NCBI GenBank assembly: GCA_009760855.2
Contig: WPIO01000229.1
Coordinates: 84,501-148,500 of the forward strand
DNA length: 64,000 nt
Source: Cristatella mucedo
Lineage: Eukaryota; Bryozoa; Phylactolaemata; Cristatellidae
Direction of reading: 5' to 3'
Positions 59,133-64,000 of the stretch are shown here, in pieces. Both the position numbers and the translations under genes were made by a program. The number at the start of each line of letters is the position of its first letter. Positions within the stretch are counted from its first letter, which is position 1. The notes under the pieces were generated by a model, which saw only the letters and a program-made list of their open reading frames with translations, was not told where the DNA came from and made no database searches.

Positions 59133-59238
59133 GGTGCTTTACATTTATTACAAAGGAAGCACGATCGAATGGTTAGTAGTAGCATGCTCAATAAACAGGA
59201 ATAACATGGTTAGGGGTGACATGCACAGGGTCAGCATG
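59133..59238 (-). mobile_element. LINE family 1 3' end
   Basis: ctaggtgctttacatttatt, aggaataacatggttagggg and tgacatgcacagggtcagca, then a sudden switch to LINE 2. Confidence 0.78.
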
Positions 59239-60420
59239 TAATGTATCTCCGTCTGTAACTCCACAATGTCATAAAGACCATGTGGGTGTTATGCAGGAGA
59301 GTTTTGTATAGAGCACTCACAGCCTAAGCGGCTTTCGGTACGCATTTGGTACCCAACAGACTTCGTCTCACGCAACAAAGAGAAAGTGGGAAACATGGCA
59401 GAGTCAGGAGAGCAGCTGAGGTTGTGAGTAGCATGGAAGTAGCAGCTCAGGACCGCTGAAAAGGATGTGCCATAGTCGGCAGTAGGAGAGGAGTTGACGT
59501 TGCGTAAGAATTGTGGAAGCGAGTACCACAGTCTAGGACCAGCAGAGCTAAAGCTTCTGTTGCCAACGGTCTTTAAGCGGAGGAATGGAGCAGCTAATTT
59601 ATTGTCCACACATGACCTGAGGGCGTGAACAGGCTGAAACTGATGCAGCAGTTCAGCTAGGTACGAAGGAGCCAAGCCGTGGCAGGCCTTGTGGGTCAGC
59701 ATAAGAACTATGCTCTGTATCCATTGCTCAACCGGCATCCATCCTAGCTCTTTTAGCAAAGGCGACACATGCTCAAACCGCTGGGACTTGAAGACTAGCC
59801 TTGCAGCCATATTCATAGTCTGCTGCAGTGGCCTAATAGCTTTCTTTGGCAGCCCAGCCAAAAGGGAATTACAATAATCAAGCCGAGACAGAACTAAGGA
59901 GGTAGTTAAATTTTTTACAAGCAACTGTGGGAGACAGCTCTTAATCTTGGATAGGGATCGGACGTGATGGCTAGCTGTAGAAGCAGTCTTCTGAATGAAG
60001 CTTTTAAAATTGAGGCAGCTGTCAAAAACTACACCTAAATTTCGAGCACGTGGTGGTGGTAGCACAATAGCATCACCTATTAAAAGAGCAAAGCCTTTTA
60101 ATCCAGCGACACGCTTAGGGTGTCCTATGAGCAGCAGTTCGGTTTTATCATTATTTAATTTCTGGAAGTTTTCCGACATCCAGGATCGAATATCGGCAAG
60201 GCAACCATTCAATTTCTCAGTTGCTGCAGCAGATTCCGACGGTTTGAATGACAAATACAACTGAGTATCGTCAGCATAAAAGTGATATATAGGGCCTTAA
60301 TCACTTTTCCCAGAGGTTGAGTATAAATGGAGATCAGCAAGGGAGGGACCGAGTACAGATCCTTGAGGGACTCCACAGGTGACCCTTCTCGTGTGTGAGA
60401 CCTGATCCCCACACGACACG
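59239..60420 (-). mobile_element. LINE family 2, RT C-terminal half (longest copy)
   Basis: A 323-codon frame starts at the RT catalytic region (MYLSFKPSESAAATEKLNGC after a cut A-D-D motif; HFYADDTQLYLSF in the adjacent sequence). It continues with LNNDKTELLLIG, RNLGVVFDS, SLVLSRLDYCNSLLAGLPKK and LAPSYLAELLHQFQP. L-S-R-L-D-Y-C-N-S-L-L-x-G-L is a hallmark of CR1/L2/Rex-type LINEs. The 5' half is lost. The 3' tail is at 59239-59300. Confidence 0.9.
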
Positions 60421-61235
60421 GATTGCAAGTGTGGTTAATGGCACCATGCACAGTGCCAGCATGCATGAGCACATAAAGGTCGAATCACAGGGACCCACTA
60501 AATGCTGTCATAGATGCATTTTTAGTTTCATTTTATATGTGGATAAGTCGGGAGATGTGACGCAAGTCGGCAGTGAGTTCCAGGCTTTGGGAGCATACGA
60601 ACTAAATGCACGGTCTCCAAAGGATTTGAGGTTTGTACGAGGTATTGGTAAACTGTTGGATTCCAAAAAGCCGGGGGTACGATGCTTAGCCTGGTGGGGA
60701 GTAGATCTGAGAGATAGGCTGGAGCCAAAGAATGAAGAGACCTAAAAGTGAGTGACAAAACCTTGAAGTCGATGCGATGCTTTATTGGGAACCACTGCAG
60801 GTCGGCGAGAAGTGGCGTGATGAGGCAACTGCGAAGCTAACGACAGACAAGCCTAGCTGCGGAATTTTGCACTAGCTGTAATCGCCTGATTACACATGCC
60901 GGTAGGTCAGCAAGCAGTCTGTTACAGAAGTCGAGACGGGTTGTCACAAATGCGTGGACCAATTTAGATGTGGTATCGCTGCCTAAACAAGCCCAAATTT
61001 TAGTTATGGCATGTAGCTGAAAGTAGGCAGACTAGTCTGTAGAGCTGATGTGATCGTCTAACGAGAGGTCACTTCGGAACATGACATCTGGATTTTGTGA
61101 AGATTCAACAGGAGATATGCTGGCGGAGCTGATTGTGAGCGTTAGCCTTTCCAATTTCTGAATCATACTTGGTTTGCACTAATCAGTAAGTTAGTTTTAT
61201 CATCATTCAATTTAAGAAAGTTTTTGATGAGCTGG
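60421..61235 (-). mobile_element. LINE family 1 3' half
   Basis: The 3' UTR (caagtgtggttaatggcacc) is followed by LAPAYLSDLLP-type ORF end and the complement of DDHISSTIKSAYF. It is read on the minus strand and ends at LNDDKTNL. Confidence 0.87.
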
Positions 61236-62397
61236 AGAGGGTTCTGTTACATACCAGCAGCAAATGAAAATCCATGGAGACATACTCAAGGATTTCTTGG
61301 GTTCTGAACCTCATCGACCGTTAGAGGAATTTAGGGAGATCGGTAGCTGCCAGAGGTGCAGTGCTTGGTTGGGCAGGAGCTGGGGGGGGGCAGATTGTGG
61401 CCCGATAGAGGGGGGCATGTGGGGGAGGCAAAAACAAACACACGGGGTTTAAGTGGAGATGCAGCTGTCTCAGCAAACCTTTGTAAATACAAGTTTACGT
61501 GATTCTGCATATTGCATTGTGAACATTTCAATAGAGCCCGTGCAACCGGATTGGCCGGCACGTGCAAATTCGTTCATGCCCTCGTGCTCCTGTGAATGCA
61601 CTTGCATGACCCGGTGCACACCACCCACATATGCCAGCAGGCACACGAATGCAGACGTAGCGTTTGCACCCCTCACTCTCGTGCGTGCATGCTCACATAA
61701 ACGCGAACGGCGAGTAGCTATCAATTCGGAGTCGGGGTGGGCATTGAGCTTAAATAAAGGCATTGGTGCAAAACGGGATAGAACAGGATTGATTGAGCAG
61801 CTGCTGAGAGCAAGCTGCCTCCTCCCCCCCCCCCCCCCCCCCCTCCCCCCCCCCCCCCGAGCAGCCTCCCTGTATCTTCCTGAGCCTGCTTCGGACTGCC
61901 TTTTTTCTCAGAATCGTGTGAATTGATTGAAATACCAAATAAATAAACACACCTGCTGAGAAGCAGTTCGTTTGCTTTTAAGCCAAATACGCACGACGTT
62001 GTGCACTACAGACCCTGCCGTGCGAACCTATTTCCAATTTTGTGGTCAGGTCAACTACGTTAGCCCACGGGAACCACACTTCTTCGGTTTGCCGTGTCAA
62101 TTAAAGGTAGAGCAGAGGTCAGAATGAGAGGCTGGACCCGGGCCGGTGGAATCTTTTTTCCATATCTTTCTGATATCGTTTCACCTTTCGCACAGGTTTC
62201 GAGTCAAATCAGGCTCGGATTGTCGGGAGTCCGATTATCGAATCGGACTCCTGTCTTATGTCGACTGATTTTTCAGGCATGAAAGAGCTGATCGATTCAA
62301 GCAGGTCGGTGTACGACGATGAACCTTCCGTCGGACGCCGATGACACTTTTGTAGTTAGTTTTCTACCCTGGCTATCGACCCATTTGTATAATATAG
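61236..62397. other. Unassigned sequence with a poly-C tract
   Basis: No gene is recognised. A C-rich run with one T lies at about 61825-61858. Short open frames have no family features. Confidence 0.5.
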
Positions 62398-62600
62398 TGA
62401 TAATAATAATAATGCACTTGATAAAGCGCCCTCAAAGAACTCAATCTCTCTCTAGGCGCTTTACATTTGCTGCAAAGGGAAACGTGATTGAATGGTGAGT
62501 AATATCATGCTTGATAAACAACATGAATAACATGGTTAGGGCTGATATACACAGGGTCAGCATGTAAGTGTGATTAGTATGGCAGCATGCACAAAGCATT
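62398..62600 (-). mobile_element. LINE family 1 3' end
   Basis: An AAT run, gcacttgataaagcgccctc, aatctctctctaggcgcttt, tggttagggctgatatacac. Confidence 0.87.
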
Positions 62601-62659
62601 TGTAATTATCTCCCCCTTGCCACAAGCGAACCGCTAGAATGGGAGCAATGGAGAAACAC

Positions 62660-62835
62660 CGGCTGCGAAACTAGCTGATTTATTAGCCTCTTTTGGTATA
62701 GTGGCAGAAGAGCCTTAAAGGCTGTCACCACCGCTTGCACCAGCAATAAAGGATCGCTCACTGCAGGATTCAAACCTACGACCATAGGTCATGGAAAGCA
62801 GCTGGCTTACCTAGTGGGCGGTCACGGCTCACCCT
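62660..62835 (-). mobile_element. SINE family B copy
   Basis: aactagctgatttattagcc (tail), agagccttaaaggctgtcac, gcaggattcaaacctacgac (B box) and cttacctagtgggcggtcac. Confidence 0.8.
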
Positions 62836-63254
62836 CCCTCGATCAAATCAGCAAATCAAAGCCGTCTTCTGACGCGAAGCCTCGCTAATTCAATGAAGCA
62901 GGCTGAAAGTCCAATAAAGCATGAGTGCATAAAACGAGCGCATAAAAATAAAGAATAAATAATAATAAATAAAAAATAAAAAGTGCATAAAAGTGCTCGT
63001 GCGAAAGCGCTTTATCGTTAAAAGCTGCAGCCCCTGAGATCGAAATCAGCTCGGTGCAGGATTGAGATCAGCTGTACCCGATCGATGCGATACGATAGCG
63101 ATCGATCAAACTTTGGAGCTTTCTCGAGATCATTCGAAGCTCTCAGCTGTTCCTTTCATAAAATGCGGCCATCTTATACAGGTGCCCACATGCCATTACG
63201 TCCTCAGCGAGACATGCACGGCAGCTCGTACGAAATCCGCCAGATAAATAGTTT

Positions 63255-63560
63255 ATAGTCCCCTTAAACGAGAGTCCCTCACAGCCCTCGCCCATGTCGA
63301 AACTGCGACGTTCGTGACAGACAAGCCTGGCTGACGAGTTTTGCACAAGAGCAAGTGCACCCTATGGCACCCTATCGTGGGAAGACCTGCGAGTAGTGCG
63401 TTACAGGTTCGAGTCGGGATGACACAAATGCATTGACCAACTTGAATGTGGCATCCCTGTCTAAGCAGGCGCGAAGTTTTCCCAGTAGGCACGTAGGTAC
63501 ATAGGTAAAAGTTGGCAGACTTGACAGCTGTCGATCAGATGTGATCGTCAAACGCTATAG
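63255..63560 (-). mobile_element. Divergent LINE family 1 fragment
   Basis: aaactgcgacgttcgtgaca, gacaagcctggctgacgagt, then the complement of VTSRLD-type sequence and a DDHI-type end. It is old and heavily diverged. Confidence 0.65.
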
Positions 63561-64000
63561 TGCCGTTTGCTTTAAATCACACGCCCTACTATGCCGAATA
63601 GCGTAAACTAAGGGATTTTACAAACTTTGGCGAGAGTGCTTGCAAAAGATTCGTTATCAGCATAAATCCTCCAATGATAACAATAATAAATCTTCCAAAT
63701 GAGCAGCGGTGCTCCTCACAGGGCGTTAGTTAATCTTGCTTACACCGAGCTGCGTACGCAGATACGGAAGAATCTGAAGCTTCTTCCTACTTTCATCTTG
63801 GGATTAGCTCAAATAAAAGCGTTCGCGAGTGACGTTTAGCCTGTTGCACGTTATGTCGTGCGGTAATACGGCGCCGTACGTTTGTAGAGCCAGTTCACTT
63901 CCTGCTTTGGTCATAGTGCCCGTAGCAGGCTGCTCAACATGGTCGTCAGCGTCTGCTTACATTCACGATAAATAAACACGTCTTGAGATACATTTTCTGC
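63561..64000. other. Right edge, no gene seen
   Basis: Unique-looking sequence without a recognisable exon or repeat family. Confidence 0.45.

Overview
This is animal nuclear DNA, most likely from an invertebrate. Genes are split by GT-AG introns and the coding exons are very GC-rich. The spaces between them are packed with simple repeats, tRNA-derived SINEs and broken CR1/L2-like LINEs. The sequence does not fix the lineage. The metalloprotease style and the sigma-class GST fit many arthropods or lophotrochozoans, and I see no bacterial-style operon. All exon models below were built by hand from reading frame, splice dinucleotides and intron phase, without transcript evidence.

Four host genes can be supported, all on the minus strand. 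(1) A sigma-class glutathione S-transferase has its first exon at 9702-9852 and runs off the left edge of the window. (2) A two-exon RING/B-box TRIM protein with a C-terminal propeller-like half lies at 15417-18960. (3) A 12-exon, 578-residue membrane-anchored ADAM/ADAMTS-like zinc metalloprotease lies at 26098-40802; every intron phase in the model agrees. (4) A complete seven-exon, 206-residue Rab6 GTPase lies at 44248-56750. No shared pathway is evident: detoxification or prostaglandin synthesis, ubiquitin ligation, ectodomain proteolysis and Golgi traffic simply lie next to each other.

The rest is repeat landscape. LINE family 1 (3' tail followed by AAT/ATT repeats) and LINE family 2 (3' end carrying an ACATT-rich motif) occur as many 5'-truncated copies on both strands. 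SINE family A shares the 3' hairpin of LINE 1; SINE family B ends in a different motif. At 5.2-7.7 kb a degenerate integrase core, its C-terminal continuation and an OTU-like protease relic lie in one orientation, split by two nested LINE 3' ends. CpG-rich blocks at 9.8-12.6, 20.8-22.9, 40.5-41.2 and 56.4-57.6 kb look like promoter islands; the first, third and fourth cover 5' ends of the modelled genes.

The most interesting observations are in the metalloprotease gene. Its exon 10 is flanked by a perfect 159-bp inverted repeat, its exon 8 carries an in-frame 84-bp tandem duplication that doubles the splice donor, and an ADAMTS-type cysteine module is joined directly to a transmembrane segment. 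Perfect or near-perfect foldback hairpins recur throughout the window.
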